NCBI GenBank assembly: GCA_003116995.1
Contig: BDSL01000004.1
Location: forward strand, 868,001-932,000
Length of the DNA: 64,000 nt
DNA from: Yamagishiella unicocca
Lineage: Eukaryota; Chlorophyta; Chlorophyceae; Chlamydomonadales; Volvocaceae
Direction of reading: 5' to 3'
Positions 42,303-60,753 of the stretch are shown here, one piece after another (positions within the stretch are counted from its first letter, which is position 1; each line of letters opens with the position of its first letter). Under the pieces are notes generated by a model. That model was given only the letters and a program-made list of their open reading frames with translations. It had not been told where the DNA came from and ran no database searches. The position numbers were made by a program, and so were the translations under genes.

Positions 42303-44256
42303 TTACTTGGCAGACTTCTTCAGGCTGTTGAAGACCTTGCGGACGGCGCGGGACTTCTTGGCCTTGGCGACGGCGGCCTTGTAGCGGTCGAAGTCCGACG
42401 TCTCGGCCTTGGCGTTCTGCCTAGCCAGCTTCTGGCCCCACGAAGAGGCCTTGAACTTGGCAATCACGTCTGGGGGTGGGGGAAGCCAAACAGATCGGCG
42501 GGCGCGTTAGGGACGCAAATAGCGGTACTCCAGCCCATGGGGAAAACGGGGGCCGACGTCGTTATGCGTGCAGTTAAATGTCTGGTTAACAGGACACGCG
42601 CCTGGATTGGTTTTAATACGTAGGTTTTAATACGTACGCCCCCCTCGCGACGATGGCCGATTCCGGCTACACAAAAAACGCCTCAGGCAAACAAACCCTA
42701 AATTTTGAGCTGACACGCGACCATCAAGCTTTGGAAGTGTTTGTCATATGCATTGTGCCTCGCCGTAACTTGGGCCGGGGGCGCGCGAAATGCCACTGCC
42801 CTCTCGGGTAGCAGCTAGGTCACGGTCACAGCTAGGTCAGGGTCACAGCTAGGTCCGGCCCATGTATGCAGGCAGCCACATGCAGCATGTAAGCTACTAC
42901 TCCCGCTGCAGCGTCGGCTGAGAAGGTTGCTGAGAACCCAAACCGTAATCCTTCCCCATAAGAGTTCCGCTGTCCCGGTGGTCCATCCATGTATACCCTA
43001 TCGGCCTCAGGCCGTAGTTTGCATGCGGCCGCTGACCGTGCCCCGTCCACCGTGCTCCTGCAGTCCGGAAGCCAGCGTCCATACCGCTCCCGCCGCGTAC
43101 TGTGCTTCGCGACCTGCCGTCACTGTTGCCAAGCAACCCAGCCCCAAGCGCTGCAAATCCCACCATGATCAGCCTAACATCTTTCGTACTGATGCTGCAC
43201 CAGTTTGAATCCCTCCTGCACCAAACGTCTGTCCGGTAGCCCCGGGCCCCCACATGGCTTGTTGGTAGCTGCTCATCCACGAGGCCCGCGGCGACCCTAC
43301 CCACCCCGCTGCGCCGGTAGCTGACGCGCTGCTGCGATAGTGGGAGACCCCCTTACTGGCTGACTCCTCAGTCAGGGCGGCTACTGAGTCGCCAGTGAGG
43401 ACGACCCCGTGGTGTCGCACGCAATGGCCAACCATCCGCACTGCCGATTGCTACTTTCGCGTAAGCGAGGTACTCCAGCCCATGTCCGTCCGTCCGTCCG
43501 CAGTTTCTGCTCGGGGGCGTGCGCTCCGGGGTACTGCTGTCGGCGGCGCACGATATCCGGGACGCAGTAAAGCTGTCCCCAGTTGTACATAGCCTGAACG
43601 GAGAGCTCACTTGGCACTTCGACGCCATATTCCCCTGGACTGACCGCCACAGCTCCGATGTATAGGTGCGCCGCGAGAAAATACTTATGAAGAGGGCCCT
43701 GATAGACCCTGCTACCTGCTGCTGCGCGAATAGTCCTCGCTTGCTTGCCAATAACCATAAGCGGCTGCTGAGGAACTGAGGGTAGACGACAATGCGCCGC
43801 CCCGCAGTGGCCATCCCCCCTTTGTCTTCCCCAAAGGCCGCCAGCTGCAACTTACCAGCCTCAGCCAGGGCCTTAGACAGGTCCTTCTTCAGGGCATGGC
43901 GCTTGATGTCCACCTTGAAGTCTGTAAGCGTCAGGCGCTTGAAGTTCACCACGCGGCGCTGCTGGCCGGGGAAGTCCACCAGAGCCTACATGGGTTTGAA
44001 CATTGCTTTGGGCTAAATCCTTGTGCGTCGGGGCAAGAAGGAGCAGGACTCGTTACGTAGGGCGGCAAATGCGGCGGCAGAGGCGGCCTGGCGGCTTTTT
44101 CCGCATGCAAGCACATGCACAAGCAGAAGCTGCTCGGCACCTAGAACTCACCCTGTTCTGGTCAATCACATCGGTGATGACCACCAGCGTGCCGAACTCG
44201 GCCCCGTAGTTGATGAGGGCCACACGGCCAATCTCAACGTAGCGCTTGAACGGCAT
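42303..44256 (-). CDS. RPL14: Cytosolic 60S ribosomal protein eL14, 3 exons
   Basis: Exons: 44256-44152, 43985-43856, 42469-42303. They sum to 402 nt, 133 aa, in frame. The N-terminus [20 protein letters not shown], then [14 protein letters not shown] and ALVDFPG, is the KOW/SH3-like eL14 core. The C-terminal part ([35 protein letters not shown]) is the family's basic helix. Length and block order match plant and animal eL14 without their long Ala/Lys tails. The protein sits on the solvent side of the large ribosomal subunit. Exon 1 ends at the conserved DQNR/ALVD junction. The second intron is 1386 bp, long for a ribosomal protein gene. The gene is head-to-head with CCDC39. Confidence 0.95.
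42470..43855 (-). other. Large second intron of eL14
   Basis: Within the intron, 42811-42855 holds nearly three copies of a 17-bp unit (CAGCTAGGTCACGGTCA type). Near 42610-42640 two copies of GTTTTAATACGTA occur. Open frames inside give no recognisable protein. No clear C/D or H/ACA snoRNA was identified by eye, although ribosomal-protein introns often host them. Confidence 0.55.
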
Positions 44257-44562
44257 TTTTCCTCGCGCTAACAAAGCGGCACAGCCAAGTGAGAGGGAAA
44301 AATTTGGAGAGCCTCGTGCCTTTGACGCGCTCAGCGGAATAGCCGTACATTTGTACGGCGTACTGAGCCAAGTAGTCAGGATTCTTCTACTTCTTTTGCA
44401 GAAACCAACCTCCATCGACAGCATAGCACTCTTCTCTTTCACCACGCACTGTTGAGGAAGGACTGTTGTCCACGGCGACCATTTTTCTAAGCGTCGTGGG
44501 CACAAGAACGAGATACTTAGCAGTGGTCGGGCAGAGCTGCCCCAGGCGGCTCAATTAGCATA
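44257..44562. promoter_or_regulatory. Divergent promoter region, eL14 / CCDC39
   Basis: 306 bp between start codons. It must drive a constitutively high ribosomal-protein gene on one side and a cilium gene on the other. No TATA box was evident. Confidence 0.7.
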
Positions 44563-47500
44563 ATGGCGGCTATTGACCCCTATCGGGTTGAAGGTGTGAA
44601 GACTGGCATGCACCTCGTTCTGCACCAGCCCTTTCATTACACCGTCAACGCTTGGATCATCTTCTGTTTGCAGAGGAAGTTGGCGACGATGATGAGGAAG
44701 TGGACATGTCGTTCCTGCCCCCCTTTGCGCGGGGGACGGAGAACGAGCAGCTCTACGTGGAGAACGCGGTAGGACTGCAGACCTGGTTAACCGAACAGGC
44801 GCGGGTAACACAGGAGCTCTCCCTCTTAAGATGGATGGGTGTCTGTGCAGAAACTCGAGCGGAAGCTGGAGCGGACGGACCGCGCCCTGGAGCAGAACAT
44901 GGACCGCTTGCACATTATGGACGAACATCTGAAAAACGTGCAGCAGGAGCTCAAATATACGCAGACCAGGGTGAGCGCATTCGACTGGTAGCCATTACGC
45001 CCAGCGGCTTCTGCGTCCCCACGCAGCCAGCAAACCTTGGGGGTGTCTCCTGAGGGTTCACGGCTGTGTATGTCCGCTCACCGCCTCGCTGACGAGACAA
45101 CACCAACTGAACCTGCCTCAGGTGGAATCCAAGAATAAGGAAATTGAAAGCGAGAAGCACTTGAACTCCATGGCGGACCGTGAGGCGGTGAGTGGGTCTC
45201 AACAGGAAGCCAGTCTTGGGCGGCAGGCCCCGGCGCCGCCCAAAGCTGTGGGCGGGTGGGGTCCTTTCCACCGAGTGGCGCCTTGGATACGTCAGACCAT
45301 TTAGGGCAGTCAGCTGGGAGAAACGGAAGACAGCGGCGCGGTGCAGTTTCTGCGGGCCTAAGCTCCGCTGAACGTCACCTTCCTGAAGAGAAAACGCATC
45401 GTGATGTTCGTGGAGAGCACCAATCGCAAATAGGACCGACCGGCTGGGCGTGGATGGTTTGGGGCGCCGTCACGCCAGTCTGTCATCATGCCCCGGAGCC
45501 ATCCCACTGGTGCCGGCACGGCAGGCGTGCTACCGTGACCAGACCAGGCAGCTGAGGGGCGTGGCCTAGTGCATAGCCCCTGTCACCAGGTTGCGCATGC
45601 GCACGACAGCATGGACTACTTACTGGCCATTTGGGTCGGCAGCACTGGGGACGGGGAAGGACCCATTTGGGTCGGCGGCACTGGGGACGGGGAAGGACCC
45701 ATTTGGGTCGGCGGCACTGGCCACGGGGAAAAGGGACACGGCGTTGCACGCCTGCTGCTAGGAACAGTCGATGTGTTGTTTCAGGTAAAAGAGCCGGAAT
45801 GCGTGAAAGCGGCGGCAGCATCAAATCACGCGCTCAGATTATCAAGTCACAACGCACCTTTTCCCTCACCTCGTCCCTTGCCCCTCCCAGAGCCGGATCA
45901 AGAAGGATATGGGCAAGATGAATTCGGAGCGCACGGAGCTATCGGACAAAATCAACAGCTTGCAGAACCAAATCTATAAGAACAGCGAGAAGCTGGACCA
46001 GTTTAAGATGCTAATGAACTGGAACCAGGAGGAGCTGGAGCAGTGGGCGCTGGCAGAGCGGCAGAAGGCACGTGCGGCCTAGGGGGCTGGATGGGTTTCG
46101 AGGTAGACCCGTGGATGCGAGAATGGGATGGGTGGGTCGGATGGCTGGACGGGTGGGTCGGAGGAAAGGATGTGGTAATGCGTGAGTGCGGGGTCGGGAC
46201 GGCGCGGGGCGCCTCTTTGGTGGGTTTGGGGGTCAAGCGGCGTGACACCGGGAAGTGTTCGGGATGGTGGCCTTGGAGCAGCCGGAGGAACCGCCCGGCA
46301 CGAGCGGAAAGATGTCTGGCGGCAGCAACAGCAGCAGAACCCTATCATAGCCCGTACATCACAGCGGCAGGCTGGTCTTACCGCGCTGGCTGGTTCCCAA
46401 GGAGATTGCTGCGGAGCCAGGACTTGGAGCTAGGGCCTGGAGTCAGGGGTTGGGAGGCACGCTAAGGGTTCGCCGAGTGAGCCATCCCAGCGGGTTGGGC
46501 TGGAGGGAAGGGGCGATTTGGCGCTGCTACTGGACAGGGCTGGGCTGGGATTTAGTCCCCTTTTCTTGTTTTGTTGCCTTGGAGGACAGCACGTGCCCCT
46601 GCTGGCCCCTAACACGTCCGTAACCCTCTTGCGCCGGGCGCAGGCCGAGGACAACGCCGCGCTGGAGAAGTATCGCCACGCGGATGACGCGAAAGTCAAG
46701 GAGCTGACCTTGCAGCTGGAGCGGGCTAGCAAGCAGGTAGGGGGATCAGCTGATGGTTGTACCAGAAGCGAGGGAGGGAGTGGGCTCAAAAGGGTGTGGG
46801 ACGGCGGATTGGGTTATCTGGGTTTTCGATATTCCTACAGCCGGTTGCTTCTGCAGCAGGGCGCGGGGGGGTGGCAGGCGGAAAGGCTTGCTGGCCGGGG
46901 CGGTTTCGTCGACTTGATCGCAGCAGCGGGCTGGGTGAGGTAGCCGCCGGAGTATGCTCTGCGACCATGCTCCGAAACAGCTCGCCGACGCCCCCTCTTC
47001 AGGTGGTGGCCCGCAAGGACGAACTGGAGACGGAGGTGGTGGAGACCCAGGCGGCGCAGATCCAGCTGGACAAGGCGGCGGAGGACTTCCGCAAGCTGCA
47101 CGTGGAGCGGCAGGACCTGATCCGCCAGTGGGAGGAGGCGGTGGAGGCCATGAGGCACCGCGACGCAGCTATCGCGGCCGCGTCCGAGCAGTTCGCCATG
47201 CAGAAGGACGTGCTGCGCGAGCGCAAGCGCGAGTTGGACGCGCAGGCTCGCTTCCTAGAGAACGAGGTGCTCAACACGAAGGAGGCGGACGCCCGGGTGG
47301 CCTACTACGAGCGCGAGGTGGTGAGTGGGGTGTCCGGATGTAGGGAGCAGCAGGGGAGCGGGTGCGCGGCTTGGGCAGGCGGAGCGCCATGCCGCTAGCG
47401 AGACAAGAGGGGGTTACGGAGGGCGAACGCTCGGTGTTGTTTTCATCGTCATGCAGCGTCCCCTTCCACGTCAGCAAGCCATCCAAGCCACATCCCCTAC

Positions 47501-50500
47501 CATGTCGTTGCAGCCGGTGCTTTGCAGCCGTCTTGCCGCTGCCGCCTCAAAGCCGTCCCTCGGGCCCCCTTCCCGTCCCCTCCTGGTTCGCAGGGCAAGC
47601 AGCGCGACATGCTGTCTCGCGAGCAGGCCCGGCAGGAGGAGCTGGCCAACCAGGTGGAGCTGGTAAAGGCCACGCTGTCCAAGGCGGCCACGGAGCTGGC
47701 GACGCGGACGGCGCAGAACAAGGGGGCGCGGCTGGACCTGGACCTGAAGCGGTGAGGCCGGCCTGCTGCAGAGGGGTCTGGGGGGATGGCGGGCAGGCGT
47801 CGCCGGAGGGGTGGGTTTGGGGCATTTTTGAAGAGGCGGACAGGGTTGAAGGGGTGGAGGAATGGTGTAGGGGATTTTAGAGGGGTTGCATGGCCGGTCT
47901 GTCGTCCGCAGCCGCGGGTTACTCGTGCACGTTGGTATCGTGGACGCCCATGCTGACTCCCCCTGTACTGGTTTGCCTCGCCGCTGCCCCGCAGCCAAAA
48001 GCTGGATGCCGGCCGCAAGCGCTTCGTGGTCCTGAAGCGCAAGCTGGAGAATGAGTTCTCTAACCTGGACTCCATGGAAGCCAAGGTAAGGGGGCGGGCG
48101 TAGGGGGAGCTGCGAGGGAACCGTGGGTGAGGGTGGTGACGAGGGAACCGTGGGCTGACGAGGGAACCGTGGGCTGGCGAGGGAACCCGTGCACGCGGCA
48201 CAGGAGGGTGGCGGTGGTGAGATGCAGCGGAGGTCGCTCTCTAGCAACCCAGGCCCCGCGAGCTGTCCTTGCCCTGCTCGTCCACCACTGACCCCTCCTT
48301 CTCCTCTCTCCCCCCTCGCCCTCCCCTCTCGCCCCCTCCCTGCTGCGCCCCCCAGGCCGCCCAGCTGGAGGCCCTGCGCAAGAGCGAGGAGGCCCGGCTG
48401 AAGGCTGTGTTCAAGGAGCACGAGCTGCTGAAGAAGGAGCAGTACCGGCGGAGCCAGGTGCTGTTCGAGCTGCGAACCAAGGAGCGGGAGCTCATCAGCG
48501 AGATCAGGTGCGGCGGGGCACTGGGGGCGGACACCACGGACTGCGCTCCGGGAGCTGCGAGCGCAAAGCGCAAAGAAGAGAACCCACATCGAGGCGCAGA
48601 CAGCGCGGGAGGCTGGCTCGTGCGGTGTCACCAACGCGGCCCGTCTCCCCTCCCCTCCGCTCCGATCCCCACAGCGGTGGCCAGGGCCAGAACAAGAACC
48701 TGGCGGCTCGCATCCACTCGCTGGACGAGCAGGTCGTACGGCAGCAGGAGCTGCTGTACAACGTGGAGTTCCAGCTGCAGCAGATGGAGCGCAAGGTCGC
48801 TCGTGCTGGCGGCATGAGGAGCGAGGAGGAGACGCGGGCGCTCAACGCGCGCATCGAGAAGCTCACCAGCATCCTGGACGGGGTCTGCCAGGAGCACTCG
48901 ATGCTGCTGGAGCAGGTGCGAGGGCAGCGCGCCGGGGGGGGCAGGAGAGGCTGGGTTGCGTGGCTTGCCCAGTCAGCGCTAGGGAGGGGCCTGCCAGGTA
49001 GGCCGACGGACTGATCGGTCGCTCAACCTGCACGTCCCCGTGATGTGTCTGATATGTCTGTGTCGTGATGGGCGCCAAGTAGGGACCATACCTCGCGTCG
49101 TCCCGCCTGGTGACCCCCGCTCCGGCTCCGGTCATCCCAAGCCGCGACCCCCACTCCCAACTTGACCACAATTCGACCTGAATCCCAAGCCGCCACCCCG
49201 GCTCCCAACCTAACCCCTACTCGACCCTGCTTCCCACTCACCCCTTAACCCCCGCAGGTCAAGCGTGCCGAGGAGGACCTTCTTGCCGCCCGTCGCTCCA
49301 ACACCGCCCTGCGTGCCGACAAGGGCAAGCTGGACGAAACCATCTCCACACTCAAGCTGGAGAACGACATGGTGCACCGTCAGGTGAAGGCGGCGGTGGA
49401 GGCGCGGGAGAAGGTGCTGGTGGACCATGACGTGCTGGCGCTGGAGGTGAAGCGGCTGCGGGACATCCTCACGGCACATGCGGATGAGGTGTTCAGCCTG
49501 GAGAACCGTAAGGCCCAGCTGGCGCTGTCCATGGAGGAGCGCAAGCAGGAGGTGGAGGTGCACAGGTGGGTGGGTATGCGGACGGGGGGAGGGGGGTCCA
49601 GATGTGAGGAGGGCGGGAAGGGAGAGTTGAGCTGGGCTGGGAGTTGGGTGGCGGTTCGTGATTGCGGGCCCGTGAGTATAATCCCGACGAAGTGCGCTCA
49701 TCCATCCATCCGGGCACCGGCCGCTCCTGACACCTGCCTGCCCGCCGCGGCCTCTCTCCTCTGCTTTGCTGGCTCCAGGGACGGTCTGCGTGCCGAGCTG
49801 CGGCTGCTGCGTGAGGACGTGCACCGCATCACGCTGGAGCTCACGGAGCGGCTGCTGCGCTGCGAGAAGCTGCAGGCCAAGTTCGAGGTCGTGTCCGCCA
49901 AGAACCGGGGAGCCACGGAGGAGGACGGCGAGGAGCGGACGCAGGTGGGGGTTGGGGCCAAGGGTGCGGCTCGCCGCCATGCGAGCGGCCACCACCGGAC
50001 GTTGCCTGATGCCGTTGCTGGTGCGATGGCATGACTTCTGGCTGGGCTAGCGCAGCTCAAGGGGTCGCAAATTGATGGCAGCTATCTACCTACCTCGTGC
50101 TGTGCCGTGCTGTACCGTGCTGAGCCCCTCCCCCTTCCCTCCCCTCGCCGCGCAGGCCTACTTCGTGATCAAGGCGGCGCAGGAGCGCGAGGCGCTGCAG
50201 CGTGAGGGCGACGACCTGGACTCCCGCATCCGGGTGGCGGAGAAGGAGGTGGCGGCGCTGGAGGCCACGGTGGCGCAGCTGATGGCGTGCAACACCAACT
50301 TCTCGCAGTCGTACAAGAAGGTGCGCAGCAGCGCGAGGCGCGGGGGGGTGGGGAGAAGGGGGCGCGCAGGGGGCTGGCAAGGCGACTGCCCATCTCATTA
50401 ATAGCGCACCGAACTTACGGGTTACCTAGGGGAGTACCCGCCGCGCTTGCCAGTTTTTGACTGGCAGGTCGGACTCGCCTGCGCCGCCACTGACACTACC

Positions 50501-51624
50501 GCCTCCGCTCCCGCCCTCCCCGCCCGTCCTCACCCTCCTGCCTGCAGGTGAGCAGCAAGGAGGCCTTCGAGGAGCGGTCGGCGCTGCGCGAAAAGCTGGA
50601 CAAGGCGTACGACAAGCTGAAGGCGCGGCGTGCGGATGAGGCGGCCATCGCCGGGGACATCCAGGTGCGCCGGGTTGTGGGAAATGTTATGCGGTTTGGG
50701 AATCTTGTGATCGGCATCGGCGCCAGCCGTTTTCGGCCGCAGATGTGTCCCCACCGCGTGGCCCGTATGTGTCCCAGCCATGACGCACCACACGCTGCCC
50801 AACACCCTGCGAACTTGGCAGGTGGCGGAGGCGCGCCTGAACAACCTTGGCCACGAGCAGCGCTCGCTGCAGGGGCTGGTGGACGACATGTCCAGGCGCA
50901 AGGCGGAGGCAGTGAGTGGAAAGGAGGGGAGGGGAGGGGAGGGGCAACTCCGTCGGACCAGCCTGGTGAACTTGTGGTGCGCCGGACCGACCCAGTTTGG
51001 ATCCCGCTTTAACGCACGCCACCCTGTGCCTCGCTGCGGGCGCAGGTACGGCAGTTGGACGAGCAGCGTGACAAGCTGCAGCGCGCTCTGGGGCGGACCA
51101 ACAAGCTGCGCAGCAAGCTGGGCATCGTGGACTCCCCGCAGGGCCAGGACGTTGAGCTGGCGGAGGTGGGTGCGGCGCAGTGCAGTGCAGGGTGTGACGA
51201 CGGGGGGGTCACTGCGGCCGTGTAACTGGCTGCCCGGCAAACGGCGCCGAGCCTCCCATCATCATGTCTCCATACACGCAGCGCAAGCTCACCACGCCTT
51301 GCTGCGGTCCCTCCCCCCCAGGTCCGCGACGTCACTCGCGCCATGCTGTTGGAGCTGAAGGCCCTGGCGGCGGCCAACCCCGCGTTCCCCCTCCTGGATG
51401 CGTGCGAGGCAGCCGGCGTCCGCCTGCCCTCGGGCAGCAGCGCACCGCCGTCCACGTCCGGCAGCCGACCCGTGTCGGCGGCTCGCTCCGCGGGCAGCAT
51501 GGGCAGCGCCCGCAGCGGCACCAGCCAGCGGGGGCCGGGATCCCGCAGGGGCTCGGACAGGCCGGGCAGCGGGCTGCGCGGTGGGGCGCCGGCGGTGCGT
51601 ACAATCCAGCTTGGGGCGTTTTAG
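44563..51624 (+). CDS. FAP59: CCDC39/FAP59, axonemal 96-nm ruler coiled-coil protein, 18 exons
   Basis: Exons: 44563-44593, 44674-44768, 44851-44970, 45122-45187, 45891-46067, 46644-46736, 47003-47320, 47594-47751, 47995-48085, 48356-48507, 48675-48915, 49258-49565, 49779-49944, 50156-50320, 50548-50664, 50822-50911, 51046-51165, 51322-51624. They sum to 2811 nt, 936 aa, against about 940 aa for human CCDC39. Almost the whole protein from residue 40 to 830 is heptad-type coiled coil. CCDC39 signatures include LDKAAEDFRKLHVERQDLI, MNWNQEELEQWALAE, ALEVKRLRD, and the strongly conserved TQAYFVIKAAQEREALQREG. The last 80 residues are Ser/Gly/Arg-rich. With CCDC40/FAP172 this protein forms the ruler on doublet microtubules that sets the 96-nm repeat and docks radial spokes and inner arms; loss in people causes primary ciliary dyskinesia. 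Exon 1 is only 31 nt. Exon 5 uses a GC donor (AAG then GCACGT). Confidence 0.95.
45640..45735 (+). repeat. 36-bp tandem repeat, about 2.7 copies, in CCDC39 intron 4
   Basis: The unit starts ATTTGGGTCGGCAGCACTGG and continues GGACGGGGAAGGACCC. The third copy is broken after the first half. Confidence 0.9.
46093..46127 (+). repeat. Module A copy just inside CCDC39 intron 5
   Basis: GGGTTTCGAGGTAGACCCGT followed by GGATGCGAGAATGGG lies about 27 nt after the GC-type donor of exon 5, sense to the transcript, as at FAP47 donors. It shows that the family is not specific to FAP47. Confidence 0.75.
48110..48190 (+). repeat. Short tandem repeat of GAGGGAACCGTGGG units in CCDC39 intron 9
   Basis: Four imperfect copies of GAGGGAACCGTGGGCTGAC-type sequence. 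Confidence 0.85.
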
Positions 51625-53266
51625 TCGGTGGGATGGGGTTGGCGGCGCTGTTAGATATGTGAACTCGGAACTGTGATAAAAGCAGGCGTCTCAGTGAGGT
51701 GTGATCCAGGGATGGGTTGTGGGTAAGGACCCTTCATGGGTTGGGGTGAAGCATGGGTCTGAGCAGGGGGGGGTTGGAGGCCTCAGGGTGTAGGTACAGT
51801 CCTCGTGTGCTGCCTCGGAGGCACGATAGGGGGATCCGCAGGGCGCCGGCGTGAGCGGTGGTTGGGCATTAGACAACGAATGGAAATCGTAAGCGACTAG
51901 ACAAAATATTGTTGTGCATCGATGTAGGGCGTGTGCGCCCTGTTAAGCCCCGAAAAAGGCTGCGCGCTGATAAGTGTGACGTGACATGCATGGTGGTACT
52001 TACCTATGAACTGCGACGGCTGCCCGGCAGCCCAAAGCGGTGAGAACCATATCGGTTCACTCTCCGTCGTGTACGAACGTGTAAGACACGATGACGCACA
52101 CACGGCAATCGGTGCTGCCAGGTAAGCCCGCAGATGGACGTTGTTGTGAGCATGATGAATTGCCCATGTTGCAGGTCTGGTATTTCTGGTGCGGTGGCAT
52201 AATCGACATGCACCCTGTAATATAGTATGGTCCGTAACCTGGAATTCCAATGCCATGTGGCATGCCGTTCGGCGCAAAGGCGCATCTGTAGATTCTGTAC
52301 CGTAGCCTACAAAATGACCAGCCGACCCCAACGATGGCCGAAAGCGGTCCCATGTGTGCCTGTCCTAATGACGTCCAGGTTGAAGGGGCAGACCCATTTG
52401 AAGTCCGGCGCTGGCCGGAAGGCGCTTACACGTTATTCCCAACCGGAGCTCTTCACGGCGTGCCCACTTGCACGTGCACACAGCACTGCCGACTGCATAC
52501 AAAGACCCGTTGATCCACTGCGTACATAAAAGCTCGTTACAGAAATACAAGCGCTCGACAAATACAAGTCGTCGCCGCAACCGCAGTCCACTGAGGGCGA
52601 GCACTTCCGCTGTGCCACTCCTTCGGGTCCCGCTAGTCAAAGAGGAGGGAAACGTTCAAGCAGTCGCACAGTTGCATCTGTGGAGAGCGTAAAAAGACTG
52701 CCCCGGGTCGTTGGTCCACGAGTGAATGCACCTGGAAAAGGATGCATGTTATGTTGTATGTCCGCTGCGTGCCGTACAATGCTCTCCTTGTGCACACACT
52801 GTGCATTCCATAACACATAATCTAACGCCATACGCCTAATGCAGCGTTCACACGGCAGTGTCCTGGGGAGGAAGCAGCCTTTGTATAATGTGAGCGGGCT
52901 CCAGAGAATGCAGCATCAACAAAAGCAGAAGTCGGCCTTTCTTCCTAGCACGGCTGCTGCTGTGCCGAAGTCCGCGCCACCTTGCCTACCCTTCCCAATG
53001 CAACAGCGCAGTATCAATCTTTCCAGAGAGCGTAGACACGGCACTAGAACCCAGCCAGGCCTGCGCTGCACGAGGCGAGGACCACGCAAGCAGAGGTGGC
53101 CTGCTGTCTGCGTCGAGGCCTCCCTACCTTCCACTCTTTCCTGGAGATACCGAACCGTCCATGGAGTCTCCTAGGCACAACTACATCAAAAGCAGAAACC
53201 AAGCTGCCAGGCACACGCCAATTTTAAGAGAACTATAAAGGCACGGATTGCTACTTAGCTCGACAC
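51625..53266. other. Convergent 3' region, CCDC39 / PP4R3
   Basis: 1.6 kb tail-to-tail. Plus-strand TGTAA motifs at 52080-52084 and 52216-52220 could end CCDC39. A minus-strand TGTAA at about 52536-52540 could end PP4R3, which would give 3' UTRs of several hundred bases. Overlapping open frames here are short, differ on each strand and match no known family. Confidence 0.5.
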
Positions 53267-60412
<7,146 letters not shown>

Positions 60413-60753
60413 ATTGGCAATGGTATGTCCGAGGCCCTCCACACGCTCGTCTCCCGGAACTAAGTGCCCACTGCGGGCTGCCAAGTTGGCATCATTATTA
60501 AGATAATCCGTAAGGACAAAACTAAGAGAGGCGCTAAAATTGAGCGGTTACGTGAAGAACGCGGGGGCAACGTAGTTTTTCTGGCTATAGAAGGAACTTG
60601 CCTAATAATAGATGTATTTTGTAGCGATATAGTGTAATAGGTAGGTTGAGTGCTCTATATGGTGCGTATAGACGCACATACTATTAAAGCAAGACTTTGA
60701 ACGCCGCATGGGGCCCCCGTGCTGCGCGGGAACGCACTAAGGGTGTCCGACGA
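60413..60753. promoter_or_regulatory. Divergent promoter region, PP4R3 / RNase H2A
   Basis: 341 bp between start codons. The middle (60480-60690) is AT-rich, with several TATA-like stretches (GTAGCGATATAGTGTAATAG, CTCTATATGGTGCGTATAG). The PP4R3 frame stays open past 60412 but has no further ATG before about 60484. Confidence 0.7.

Noticed and set aside
42897..43304. A nested gene inside the large eL14 intron
   Set aside because: The 135-codon minus-strand frame has no recognisable domain and contains local repeats; no support beyond being open.
51897..52831. A small gene between CCDC39 and PP4R3
   Set aside because: Several 90-145-codon frames overlap on both strands with no homology. The space is explained by two convergent 3' UTRs.
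60413..60484. A longer PP4R3 N-terminus from 60484
   Set aside because: That frame would have to start at a TTG codon. The first ATG is at 60412, and family alignment starts at RVKVY shortly after it.
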